This document shows, in pieces, positions 1 through 5,694 of a DNA stretch of 9,870 nucleotides. Origin of the DNA: Thermoproteus sp. UBA157 (lineage in GTDB: Archaea; Thermoproteota; Thermoprotei; Thermoproteales; Thermoproteaceae); the NCBI GenBank assembly GCA_002497345.1, contig DANS01000043.1, forward strand, positions 36,721 to 46,590, read 5' to 3'. The notes beneath the pieces are model-generated. The model was not told the origin of the DNA, did not search any database, and saw only the letters and a program-made list of their open reading frames with translations. Position 1 is the stretch's first letter, and every line of letters starts with the position of its first letter. A program made the position numbers and the translations under genes.

Positions 1-2388
1 CGTGTAGATGCCCGGCGCGGAGACGGCGCTGGCCGGGAGCGTGAAGGTCAGCTGGCCCGGAGCGCTCGACTTAACGGTCTGGCTGAACACAATCTGGCCC
101 TTGGGGTTGGTCACGTACACGTAGGCTATGGGCAACCCGACTCCTTGCACGGTCACCGTTATGGTGTTGTCTTGGCCGGCCACCAAAGTAGTCGGCGAGA
201 TGGACACGACTTGAGCCAGCGGGTTAGGCGGCACCGAAGGCACCGCTCCGTATATCTTGTGGTACCAGTAGGTGTAGTTGAACGGATATCCGCTCCAGAG
301 CACGAACACGGCCGACTGCGGCGTGGTGGACACTATCGATTTGAGTATATACGGGCCGTTGCTTATGAAGAGATGGCCGTAGGTGTTGTAGAAGTTCAAC
401 GCGGCCTCGTAGTCCTCCACCGCTTGGGTGGAGTTCAACACACACCCCATCCCGGGCACGCAAGCCCAGGAGCCGTTATCCCATATGAAGCCGGTCTGGC
501 TCCACTGCTGCAAGTAGCCGGCCAGTATCTGGGCGCTGTCGCTGGCTGTTAGGTCGACTTGCGGCACCTTCATGGACCTAGACTCGGGCCTCGTTAGGGC
601 CAACTTGCCGTCTTTCATGGCCTGGAACATGGCGGCGTAGATCTCCCACGGCACCGACCAGGTATAGTAGGGGGCGTAGTAGGAGCCCACTATGTTGGGG
701 TCGGGGAACCAGTAGCTCGAGTAGACGACCACCGTGCCGTTTTCGAAGAACTGGATACCCAATATGGTGCTGACGCCCGGCTGCAACGCGCCTTGTAGAT
801 CGCCTATGTACTTGGCGTTGGCGCCGAGGTCGGGCGCGCCCTGCGCCAAGTCGAAGGTCCAATACCAGTACATCAACACGTCGGCCATGGTTATGGGCTG
901 GCCGTCCTGCCAGTCGGTGCCCAGCCACGTGCCGTTGTAGTAATACCTTATCACGGCCTTGGCCTTGAGGCCGGGACCCACCGTCACCCACTTGCCGAGC
1001 GTGGCGTTCCAGACGACCGCGTCAGGCGGCACTGGGTATATGGCGGATCCGTTGGGGCTCAACTGGACGGACCACGAGCCTCTATAGGGAATCGGCTCGC
1101 CCGAGAACGGGTCGTAGGCCATGAACGGGTCGAAGAGCCAGCCCAGGACATCGTCGGCGCTATATGCGTCTATGGATATTATCCAACCGATGGGGCTCCA
1201 CGGGAATTGTTTGACGTGCAACATGCCGACCGTGAGCGTGCTCTTGCCGGGCACATAGGCGAACTTAACGCCATAGGGCGTCTCTAGGCCGAGCACCGCA
1301 GGCATGTAGTTCTTGAGGTTGTTGACTACGGGGTAAGCGGCGGCTCTGGCCACTTGCCAAACCCTGACGGCCTCTTGGAAGCACATGTAGAGGGCCTCCT
1401 GCGATAGTTGCTTGAATTGGTCGAGGCTGGTGAAGTTGCCGGAGGACACCTCCTGCGTGATATTGTCTATTGTGGCGTTCATGTACTGCCAGTAGCCGGG
1501 CTCGCCCCAGCCCGGCATGTTGCCGGACCAAGAGGCGCAGAAGCTAGCGCCGGCGCCTGTGTCCCAAGGCATCGGCGTTATGGACCAAGCCTCGGTGTAT
1601 ATTTGCCATTCCAGATCGGCGGGGTTGGAGCCGTAGACCGTGCTTAGGGCGTCCTGCAACGTGCCGTATATGGGCTTAATCTGGAACCCGAGCGACTGGA
1701 GCGCCTCGGAGAACATGAGGCCCATCTGGTAGCGGTAGGGATCGTCGTTTCTTATGAAGAACTTTATCGTGACGGGCTCAGGCGTCGTGGAGTTGGGCGG
1801 TATGTAGTACCAGCCGTTCCTCCACAGTATTCTGCCGCGCCAGACCGGGTCGGTCTGGTTTATCTGCTCGAAGAGGGCCCATATCGAGGCGTTCACATAC
1901 GTCGGGTCGTAGTGTATGTTATACTGCGAAATAAACGGCACTATGAGCACGTAGCTATCGAGGGCGAACGGGCCAGGCCACGCCAACATCGGAGCGGCCA
2001 AGCCGTGGAATACTTGGTCGACTATAGCGCTTCTGTGCACCAGGTAGTTCATGAGGAAGCGGAACTGCTTATAGGCGAACGGGTTGAACGTTGTGTTGCT
2101 GGGGTACGGGTTGAACAATAGATCGTAGGCCGATATCATGCCTGGGCTGACCAGCGTCAAGTTGGGGTTCTGTTGCAACAGCGTTAGGACATTGACCGGA
2201 AGAGCCCACGGGTTCAGGTGGAGATCTATTTTGCCGCTTTGGAAGTAGAGCGGGACTTGATCGTTCGGCACCTCCGTCACGGTGACTGTCTGCGGCATCG
2301 GCGTCGCTTGAGCCGCCGAGAGATAGGCCGAGAGCACCACTACGGCGGCCAAGACGGCGGCCAGGATTATTGTTTTCTTCCCGAGCAT
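1..2388 (-). CDS. Family-5 (Opp/Dpp-type) ABC solute-binding protein, permuted domain order, 3'-partial
   Basis: The reading frame is open from the ATG at 2388 to the window edge: 796 residues, C-terminus missing. Residues 1-28 form a signal peptide (MLGKKTIILAAVLAAVVVLS then SAYLSAAQA) with no lipobox. Motifs of SBP_bac_5 proteins are clear but in an unusual order. Segments normally in the second half come first: FQSGKIDLHL (49-58), KQFRFLMNYLVHRSAIV (107-123), and the lobe-2 region up to about 370. Segments normally at the N-terminus follow: LTVGM (385-389), LFDPFMAYDPFSGEPIP, DGQPITMADV (from 495) and NGPYILKS (677-684). From about 720 an Ig-like beta domain begins, and a stalk and membrane anchor probably follow outside the window. 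Expected role: capture of peptides or oligosaccharides outside the cell for an ABC importer whose permeases and ATPases would lie downstream. Substrate cannot be read. Many NxS/T sequons fit an archaeal surface glycoprotein. The family call is firm; the permutation is read by eye. Confidence 0.9.
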   Translation of the reverse strand, partial: MLGKKTIILAAVLAAVVVLSAYLSAAQATPMPQTVTVTEVPNDQVPLYFQSGKIDLHLNPWALPVNVLTLLQQNPNLTLVSPGMISAYDLLFNPYPSNTTFNPFAYKQFRFLMNYLVHRSAIVDQVFHGLAAPMLAWPGPFALDSYVLIVPFISQYNIHYDPTYVNASIWALFEQINQTDPVWRGRILWRNGWYYIPPNSTTPEPVTIKFFIRNDDPYRYQMGLMFSEALQSLGFQIKPIYGTLQDALSTVYGSNPADLEWQIYTEAWSITPMPWDTGAGASFCASWSGNMPGWGEPGYWQYMNATIDNITQEVSSGNFTSLDQFKQLSQEALYMCFQEAVRVWQVARAAAYPVVNNLKNYMPAVLGLETPYGVKFAYVPGKSTLTVGMLHVKQFPWSPIGWIISIDAYSADDVLGWLFDPFMAYDPFSGEPIPYRGSWSVQLSPNGSAIYPVPPDAVVWNATLGKWVTVGPGLKAKAVIRYYYNGTWLGTDWQDGQPITMADVLMYWYWTFDLAQGAPDLGANAKYIGDLQGALQPGVSTILGIQFFENGTVVVYSSYWFPDPNIVGSYYAPYYTWSVPWEIYAAMFQAMKDGKLALTRPESRSMKVPQVDLTASDSAQILAGYLQQWSQTGFIWDNGSWACVPGMGCVLNSTQAVEDYEAALNFYNTYGHLFISNGPYILKSIVSTTPQSAVFVLWSGYPFNYTYWYHKIYGAVPSVPPNPLAQVVSISPTTLVAGQDNTITVTVQGVGLPIAYVYVTNPKGQIVFSQTVKSSAPGQLTFTLPASAVSAPGIYT

Positions 2389-2407
2389 AGCCTTAATATC
2401 AAACACC

Positions 2408-2416
2408 TTTTTTTAA
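2408..2416 (-). promoter_or_regulatory. TATA-like box for the solute-binding protein gene
   Basis: The minus strand reads TTAAAAAAA here, directly after the stop codon of the upstream gene and 28 nt before the ATG at 2388. That spacing fits a leaderless archaeal transcript starting at or next to the ATG. A GGTG at 2407-2404 lies 15 nt from the ATG, too far for a normal Shine-Dalgarno site. The binding-protein gene thus seems to have its own promoter. Confidence 0.5.
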
Positions 2417-2908
2417 CTATTTCTCTTTGACGGCTCCACGGGCGTTCTTGGTCCTATATGTTATTTGAAACATGTAACCGACTACTAGAAACGCGAACAT
2501 GAGTATAAAGAGCGCCACCATTAATATCGTTAATATTTTATTAATAAATGGTATCCTAATACTTTGTATAAGTATATTTACTTGCTCCGAGGAGTTAGAT
2601 ATATATACATATTTGGCGAAGGTGAAATTGTAGAGCGCGGCGCCGCGAGGCGGCGCCGACAACGTTATGTTCCCTACTACGAAGACGCCGTAAACGGACT
2701 CGCCCACCACCACTGGTATGTACACGGCCCTATCGCTGGTGTTGTTTATGTGGATCAACAAGACCCCCTCTACGGTGAAGTTGCCCGGCCTCAGCGGTCC
2801 CGAGTAGTACGTGACTAGCGAATATGGGTGGAGCAGCAAGTATAGAGCCGTCGCCGCGGCCAATGCGCCGAGAATGTAGGCGAGCCTTATTATCGAGTTC
2901 GGAGTCAC
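2417..2908 (-). CDS. Small surface protein with two membrane anchors, unknown function
   Basis: 163 residues from a GTG start. One hydrophobic segment near the N-terminus (about 9-26, signal anchor) and one near the C-terminus (about 123-150, ILTILMVALFILMFAFLVVG) bracket a domain of about 95 residues. That domain carries five sequons (NFT, NNT, NIT, NFT, NSS), so it is probably outside the cell and glycosylated, beta-rich by its alternating pattern. The short tail YRTKNARGAVKEK is basic and probably cytoplasmic. No family was recognised. It lies 28 nt upstream of the solute-binding protein gene on the same strand, so a role as an accessory surface component of that transporter is possible, but this is inference from position only. 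The GTG was chosen because no other start lies near the N-terminal hydrophobic segment and a TATA box lies about 21 nt before it. Confidence 0.7.
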   Translation of the reverse strand: MTPNSIIRLAYILGALAAATALYLLLHPYSLVTYYSGPLRPGNFTVEGVLLIHINNTSDRAVYIPVVVGESVYGVFVVGNITLSAPPRGAALYNFTFAKYVYISNSSEQVNILIQSIRIPFINKILTILMVALFILMFAFLVVGYMFQITYRTKNARGAVKEK

Positions 2909-2924
2909 TTCTGCCCGTCGTCCG

Positions 2925-2933
2925 ATATATAAA
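2925..2933 (-). promoter_or_regulatory. TATA box for the 163-residue surface protein
   Basis: The minus strand reads TTTATATAT, a near-ideal archaeal TATA box, preceded by purine-rich AAGAG as a possible BRE. Its centre is about 21 nt from the GTG at 2908, slightly short for an exactly leaderless start, so transcription may begin within a few bases of the start codon. Confidence 0.55.
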
Positions 2934-3055
2934 CTCTTAACGAAAGGACGGCCCGCCGCGGACCCGTGCCGGCAGTTCCGCCACTCAATCTTGCCGGTGC
3001 CGGCGTTGGCGATTATTATGCTTGTACGCCTATCTTATGGGTTAATTGCCGGCAA

Positions 3056-3409
3056 TCATCGGTTGGATCGACTCCCAGGAGAGGCGGCAAACGAAACTAG
3101 TACGATGATGTGCGGCATGGCCCTCCTTATTTCCTTCAGCGGCGGCTCCTCGACATCGCTATGAAGTAGGGGCAACGGGGGTTGGGGGCGGCACAGAGGA
3201 CGGGTTTACGAGGTTGGGTGCGATATTGGCTCTAGTCCGCAACTTGGTCGGATTTATCGCGGCTTTCGTCCTTGCGTTATTCGTGTCGGAGGTTTCTCGA
3301 ACACTTTATCCACGGGGCTTTCCTCCACTATTTTACCCCCACACATGACAACCACTCTATCAGCATAACTGCTAATCCCATTTAACATAGACGTTTTGTC
3401 TCGTGAGCT
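3056..3409 (-). pseudogene. Decayed C-terminal fragment of an OppD/DppD-type ABC transporter ATPase
   Basis: Three pieces of minus-strand reading frame match, in order, the end of an oligopeptide-type ABC ATPase. 3409-3284 gives a post-H-loop segment, KTSMLNGISSYADRV, then VVMCGGKIVEESPVDKVFEKP, the usual ADRV-x-VMY-x-G-x-IVE-x-G-x-x-x-x-VF-x-x-P. About 3287-3195, in a second frame, gives APNLVNPSS, the remains of the PNL-x-NPP-x-GCRF motif of the Opp C-terminal domain. About 3185-3103, back in the first frame, gives HSDVEEPPLKEI and MPHIIV, the usual EEPPL-x-E and GH-x-VACH region. Stops (TAA at 3256-3254, TGA at 3058-3056) and frame changes break it, and Walker A, signature and Walker B are absent or unrecognisable, so it cannot make an ATPase. 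It is probably the leftover of a deleted transporter operon in the orientation of the intact binding-protein gene. A sequencing error could explain one shift but not the missing N-terminal two thirds. Confidence 0.72.
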
Positions 3410-3629
3410 TTATAAATAGGTAAAGCAATAGGGCTTGCACTATTGATATATTAAAAGATATCCCCTGTTGCTCGGTCTGAGTAGGCGCAGTGCTTATAGT
3501 CTGGCCTTGTGCTATCGTTGAAGGTCGAGAGGCGCTACTGCCAGTAACTTGGCCCGTGTTAGTCGCCGAGGTCTGCGTCGGGCTGGGGGCTGAGAGGCGC
3601 CGTGAGGCAAAATATAGGGCAACGATCGC
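3372..3629 (-). pseudogene. Start-less open frame, Ser/Thr/Gln-rich then hydrophobic; probable gene remnant
   Basis: An 85-codon minus-strand frame ends at TAG 3374-3372 and follows an in-frame TAA at 3632-3630. It has no ATG, and the only GTG or TTG codons are close to its end. It encodes a stretch rich in S, T and Q (PTQTSATNTGQ ... TAPTQTEQQ) then SIVQALLLYLFIKLTRQN. Two readings are possible. It may be the stalk and membrane anchor at the end of a lost solute-binding protein. Alternatively, the SIVQALLLYLFIKL part may be the helix after the D-loop of the OppD remnant, which continues in another frame from about 3400. Two short ATG frames just upstream (3677 and 3641) stop at once in the same frame. 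Either way it looks like decay rather than an active gene. Confidence 0.35.
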
Positions 3630-3907
3630 TTAAATTTCCATTTCCCTTTGAGAACCCCCTTAGTTCTTAACGGACATCTTTGTTTCGCGATTTATTTAAA
3701 TCCGTAGTAATAGAATGTCCAATTATCAGCACATATCTATTTTACCTTTATATTATATAGAATCATATGAGCGACGTGATTCGGCCACATGTCCTCCTTC
3801 CTTTAGATGTGAATTCGTACCAATATTCCTTAATATTTTATTTCTTAATAATTATAAAATAATGATTGTATTAGCATTAATTATAACAAATTTGTGAGAT
3901 GTATTGT
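3630..3907. other. AT-rich intergenic stretch without a supported gene
   Basis: Base composition changes sharply to AT-rich compared with the GC-rich coding flanks. It contains a symmetric TTTATTTAAA (3691-3700) that could act as a TATA box on either strand, an 8-bp inverted repeat TATTTTAT / ATAAAATA (3834-3841 and 3854-3861, 12-base loop), and the palindrome ACAAATTTGT near 3887-3896. A 60-codon plus-strand frame (3715-3897) is present but not convincing. The inverted repeat lies downstream of the leftward S30e operon and could help end it, but there is no clear T-run signal. Confidence 0.4.
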
Positions 3908-4135
3908 TCATCGAGATGCGAGCTTATGTAGGGATTCCCTCGCCTTATCCAGATACCAGAGCAATTCCTCCAGCTCCCTTTCGGTAAGATCGGTCGTCCA
4001 CTTCTCGAAGAGCATCTGCAGAGCTTGCGTCAAGTAGTGGGCTGCGGGCCAGTAGGGGTGGTGCTCCGCGACGCCGGACAAAATCGAGTCGATTTCCCTG
4101 GCCCTCTTGAGGAGGGCCTCCGACACCTCGCTCAT
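3908..4135 (-). CDS. Small helical protein coupled to ribosomal protein S30e, unknown function
   Basis: 75 residues, soluble, almost entirely helical by pattern, with acidic/basic amphipathic stretches such as TERELEELLWYLDKARESL and a central aromatic patch (HHPYWPAAHYL). No signal peptide or membrane segment and no recognised family. Its ATG overlaps the TGA of S30e as ATGA (4135-4132), so the two are almost surely co-transcribed and translationally coupled. This ties it to ribosome or RNA-related expression, but a role is not shown. The small helical hairpin shape would suit a protein-binding adaptor; this is only a guess. Confidence 0.75.
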   Translation of the reverse strand: MSEVSEALLKRAREIDSILSGVAEHHPYWPAAHYLTQALQMLFEKWTTDLTERELEELLWYLDKARESLHKLASR

Positions 4136-4299
4136 TCGGCCTCCGCCGTTTGCGCCGCGGAGGCGGCGTACACGACCCTCCTCCTGTAGTTGCGGGAGTT
4201 CCTCCTCCTCGGCGTTAGATTCCTCTTGGGCTTCGGCGGTATCTTCGGCGTCTGCGATCTTACCTTCCCGGCTTTGGTCAAGCTCCCGTGCGATGGCAT
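4132..4299 (-). CDS. rps30e: 30S ribosomal protein S30e
   Basis: 55 residues starting MPSHGSLTKAGKVRSQTPKI, the characteristic archaeal S30e opening, followed by a basic stretch KPKRNLTPRRRNSRNYRRRV that binds 16S rRNA. It lacks a ubiquitin-like leader, as expected in archaea. The frame could extend upstream to a non-ATG start at 4350, but those extra 17 residues do not belong to the family, and a TATA box about 26 nt before the ATG at 4299 supports a leaderless start there. The last residues (AASAAQTAEAE) are an acidic/Ala tail that seems lineage specific. The stop overlaps the start of the next gene. Confidence 0.92.
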   Translation of the reverse strand: MPSHGSLTKAGKVRSQTPKIPPKPKRNLTPRRRNSRNYRRRVVYAASAAQTAEAE

Positions 4300-4317
4300 G
4301 CCCTCTTCACTTCGCCA

Positions 4318-4325
4318 ATATTTAA
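4318..4325 (-). promoter_or_regulatory. TATA box for the S30e operon
   Basis: The minus strand reads TTAAATAT with purine-containing AAGC before it. Its first base is 26 nt before the S30e ATG (4299), the spacing expected for leaderless transcription. It lies in a 77-bp divergent promoter region shared with the rightward gene that starts at 4377. Confidence 0.6.
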
Positions 4326-4350
4326 GCTTAATGGAGCCCAACGCAACCAA

Positions 4351-4357
4351 TATATTT
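4351..4357 (+). promoter_or_regulatory. TATA box for the rightward small membrane protein
   Basis: TATATTT begins 26 nt before the ATG at 4377, again leaderless spacing. It stands back to back with the S30e promoter, so the two genes could compete for or share regulators. Confidence 0.6.
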
Positions 4358-4376
4358 GCGACGTAAAACTGGACCC

Positions 4377-4721
4377 ATGAGGCTATTTCTGATATTAGCC
4401 ATGGCCCTAACTATATACCTCGCCTACGCCATGCATCCCTCCACCTGGGCCGGTGCGCTGGCCGCGGTCGAGCTGGCCTTGGCGGCGAGCTTCGGCCTGA
4501 TAGTCTCGCTGGTTCCTGCGGCCGGCCCGATGCTATATGCCCAAGTACTCGCCTTGGCCCAATCGGCGATAGGCGTCGCCCTGCCGCCGTTGGCCTACGT
4601 CGTGCTCACTTGGCTCTCCTTCGCCTTCTCGGCCATGTCTACGTTGTTCTTGTCCATGTACATCATGCAAATAGGCCGTTGGGTCGCGAAAAAGGCCTTC
4701 AAGTTCCTCCTGCTCTGGTGA
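4377..4721 (+). CDS. Small polytopic membrane protein, unknown function
   Basis: 114 residues with probably four membrane-spanning segments (about 2-19, 23-46, 48-72 and 76-101) and a basic, aromatic tail (GRWVAKKAFKFLLLW) that is likely cytoplasmic. No conserved family motif was recognised. The ATG at 4377 was chosen over an upstream TTG at 4356, because the TATA box is 26 nt before the ATG and overlaps the upstream TTG. It is the only rightward gene in the window and is divergent from S30e. Its TGA directly abuts the TGA of the convergent gene at 4722, with no spacer. A membrane or transport accessory role is all that can be inferred. Confidence 0.72.
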   Translation: MRLFLILAMALTIYLAYAMHPSTWAGALAAVELALAASFGLIVSLVPAAGPMLYAQVLALAQSAIGVALPPLAYVVLTWLSFAFSAMSTLFLSMYIMQIGRWVAKKAFKFLLLW

Positions 4722-5045
4722 TCAGTACTGTTGGTAGACGTATTGCTGGTAGTAGCTCGCCGCCTCGGCCTCCCTCTTGGCCTCGCGCCTCTCCTTTAGG
4801 CCCACCTCCAGCAGCTTCCCGCCCGTCAGCCCCAGCGCGAGCAACGCGAGGGCCCTCACGGCCGCGGCTGCGACGGCCGAGGGGTCGGGCACATCGCCTA
4901 TCTGCAGAGGGCCCAGCTTGGTCTGTATCGTCAAGGTGACGGTGGGGATCTTGGCCACATATAGCAACGCCCCAGCCACGACTACGAAGGCCACGAGGGC
5001 CGCGCCCAGCCCTATCGCGATGTACGCCTCGAGCATCGCGGCCAT
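4722..5045 (-). CDS. Small membrane protein with charged helix and Tyr/Gln-rich tail
   Basis: 107 residues from the ATG at 5045. A first membrane segment lies at about 8-31 (IAIGLGAALVAFVVVAGALL), followed by a short beta-like stretch (TVTLTIQTKLGPLQIGDVP), a second Ala/Leu-rich helix at about 60-82 that may span the membrane, a highly charged helix LKERREAKREAEAA, and the tail SYYQQYVYQQY. No family recognised. A longer TTG-initiated form from 5072 is possible but would overlap the promoter box and the end of the upstream gene. The next ATG (5036) is an alternative start. It is convergent with the rightward membrane protein. The Tyr/Gln repeat tail could be a self-assembly or interaction element; this is inference. 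Confidence 0.68.
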   Translation of the reverse strand: MAAMLEAYIAIGLGAALVAFVVVAGALLYVAKIPTVTLTIQTKLGPLQIGDVPDPSAVAAAAVRALALLALGLTGGKLLEVGLKERREAKREAEAASYYQQYVYQQY

Positions 5046-5061
5046 GGTGCCAGAAAAGGCC

Positions 5062-5694
5062 CTATATTTCAATAATTTGCCAAAAGCCCGGCGCCACGTC
5101 CTCGAGCTTTCGGACGGGGAGCCGCGGTCCCCCCCTCGCCGTCTCGTAGTAGCGCCTCTTGGGCACGTCGAGGACCCTCACTAGGCCCGGCCCTCTGATC
5201 TCGAAGAGCCTCGTCAAGGCGACCGCGCGCGTTCCTCCCTCCAGGGCGCCGCCTTGTAGTATGATCCCGCGCCGCCCCGCGCCCACGCGCGCCATCCGGT
5301 CCAAGTATTCTCGCCTGGGATCGTCGCCCGACACGAATATGGGCTCGTATTTGGGCAATAAGTCCAGTGCCTCCAGCACCAAAGCGGCGTGGACTCTCGC
5401 CAGGGCCTCGGCGGGGTCCCTCGGCGCTGGGAAGTACACCTTCGCGGCCACGTATTCCGCCGCGGCGTTGTCGGCGAGGGCCACGACGTATTGCCCCGTC
5501 TCGGCCCCGGCTCCGCCGACCACGTTGCCGAAAGCCCATCTGGATATCCTCTCGAGCCCCCTCGCGGCCGCCCAAGCGCTGAAGTCGTCGAGGAGGAAGG
5601 CCTTGACCTTCACGGCTATATGGCCCTTGGGGACGTGGAGGTGCGGCCTCTCCTCCTTGATCCACTCGCCGTTTTTGTACAAGAGCTCCCACAT
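5062..5694 (-). CDS. Protein with weak resemblance to a zinc-less medium-chain dehydrogenase (GroES-like plus short Rossmann region)
   Basis: 210 residues, soluble. In order it shows PKGHIAVKVKAFLLDD (22-37), like the G-E-V-LVKV-A strand opening the GroES-like domain of MDR enzymes; WAFGNVVGGAG (53-63), in place of LGHE-x-x-G-x-V-x-x-VG; GQYVVALADNAAAEYVAAKV (68-87), like GDRV ... AEYV; and IFVSGDDPRREYLDRMARVG (119-138), like the Rossmann VLV-G ... A-x-x-G. The end, RLPVRKLEDVAPGFWQII, resembles the usual last helix of MDRs. The Cys and His zinc ligands are absent, and at 210 residues it is far shorter than the usual 320-350, so an ordinary alcohol dehydrogenase activity is unlikely. Its ATG overlaps the TGA of the ferritin-like/VIT1 gene by one base (TGATG), meaning tight co-translation; a GTG one codon earlier is possible. 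The MDR link is tentative. Confidence 0.6.
   Translation of the reverse strand: MWELLYKNGEWIKEERPHLHVPKGHIAVKVKAFLLDDFSAWAAARGLERISRWAFGNVVGGAGAETGQYVVALADNAAAEYVAAKVYFPAPRDPAEALARVHAALVLEALDLLPKYEPIFVSGDDPRREYLDRMARVGAGRRGIILQGGALEGGTRAVALTRLFEIRGPGLVRVLDVPKRRYYETARGGPRLPVRKLEDVAPGFWQIIEI
5063..5069 (-). promoter_or_regulatory. TATA-like box for the Tyr/Gln-tail protein
   Basis: The minus strand reads AAATATA, overlapping the last codons and TAG stop of the upstream 210-residue gene, 24 nt before the ATG at 5045. It suggests that the small membrane protein can be transcribed on its own although it follows the ferritin-like/VIT1 operon. Confidence 0.45.

Noticed and set aside
2941..3055. Search for a start of an OppF-like gene or a small RNA between the pseudogene and the 163-residue gene
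   Set aside because: Only a start-less minus-strand frame with NAGTGKIEW, too weak to be called a Walker A motif; nothing else seen.
3047..3056. Perfect palindrome TTGCCGGCAA
   Set aside because: Isolated, with no partner copy found and no nearby active promoter to act on; GC-rich palindromes of this size arise by chance.
3094..3125. GATGATG resembling box C of a C/D sRNA
   Set aside because: No matching CTGA D box at the right distance and no D'/C' pair; the bases are better explained by the OppD remnant on the other strand.
3107..3348. Plus-strand open frame with a hydrophobic piece GFIAAFVLALFV
   Set aside because: No start codon, and the same bases give clear OppD motifs on the minus strand.
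3650..3668. AGAAC / GTTCT inverted repeat with 7-base loop
   Set aside because: Five-base stem only, with no T-run; too weak for a terminator or operator call.
3715..3897. 60-codon plus-strand frame starting MSNYQHISIL
   Set aside because: It lies in an AT-rich spacer, has no recognisable domain or clear membrane pattern, and its amino acid mix follows the base composition. A TATA-like box upstream (3691-3700) is only about 19 nt away and is symmetric.
4300..4350. Upstream extension of S30e by 17 residues from a non-ATG start
   Set aside because: The family starts at MPSHGSLTKAG, and the extension covers the TATA box.
5069..5692. Long minus-strand frame rich in Arg/Gly, and several long plus-strand frames over 5159-5835
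   Set aside because: These are alternative frames of the 210-residue gene; they are extremely Arg/Gly/Pro-rich as expected of GC-rich shadows, with no family features.
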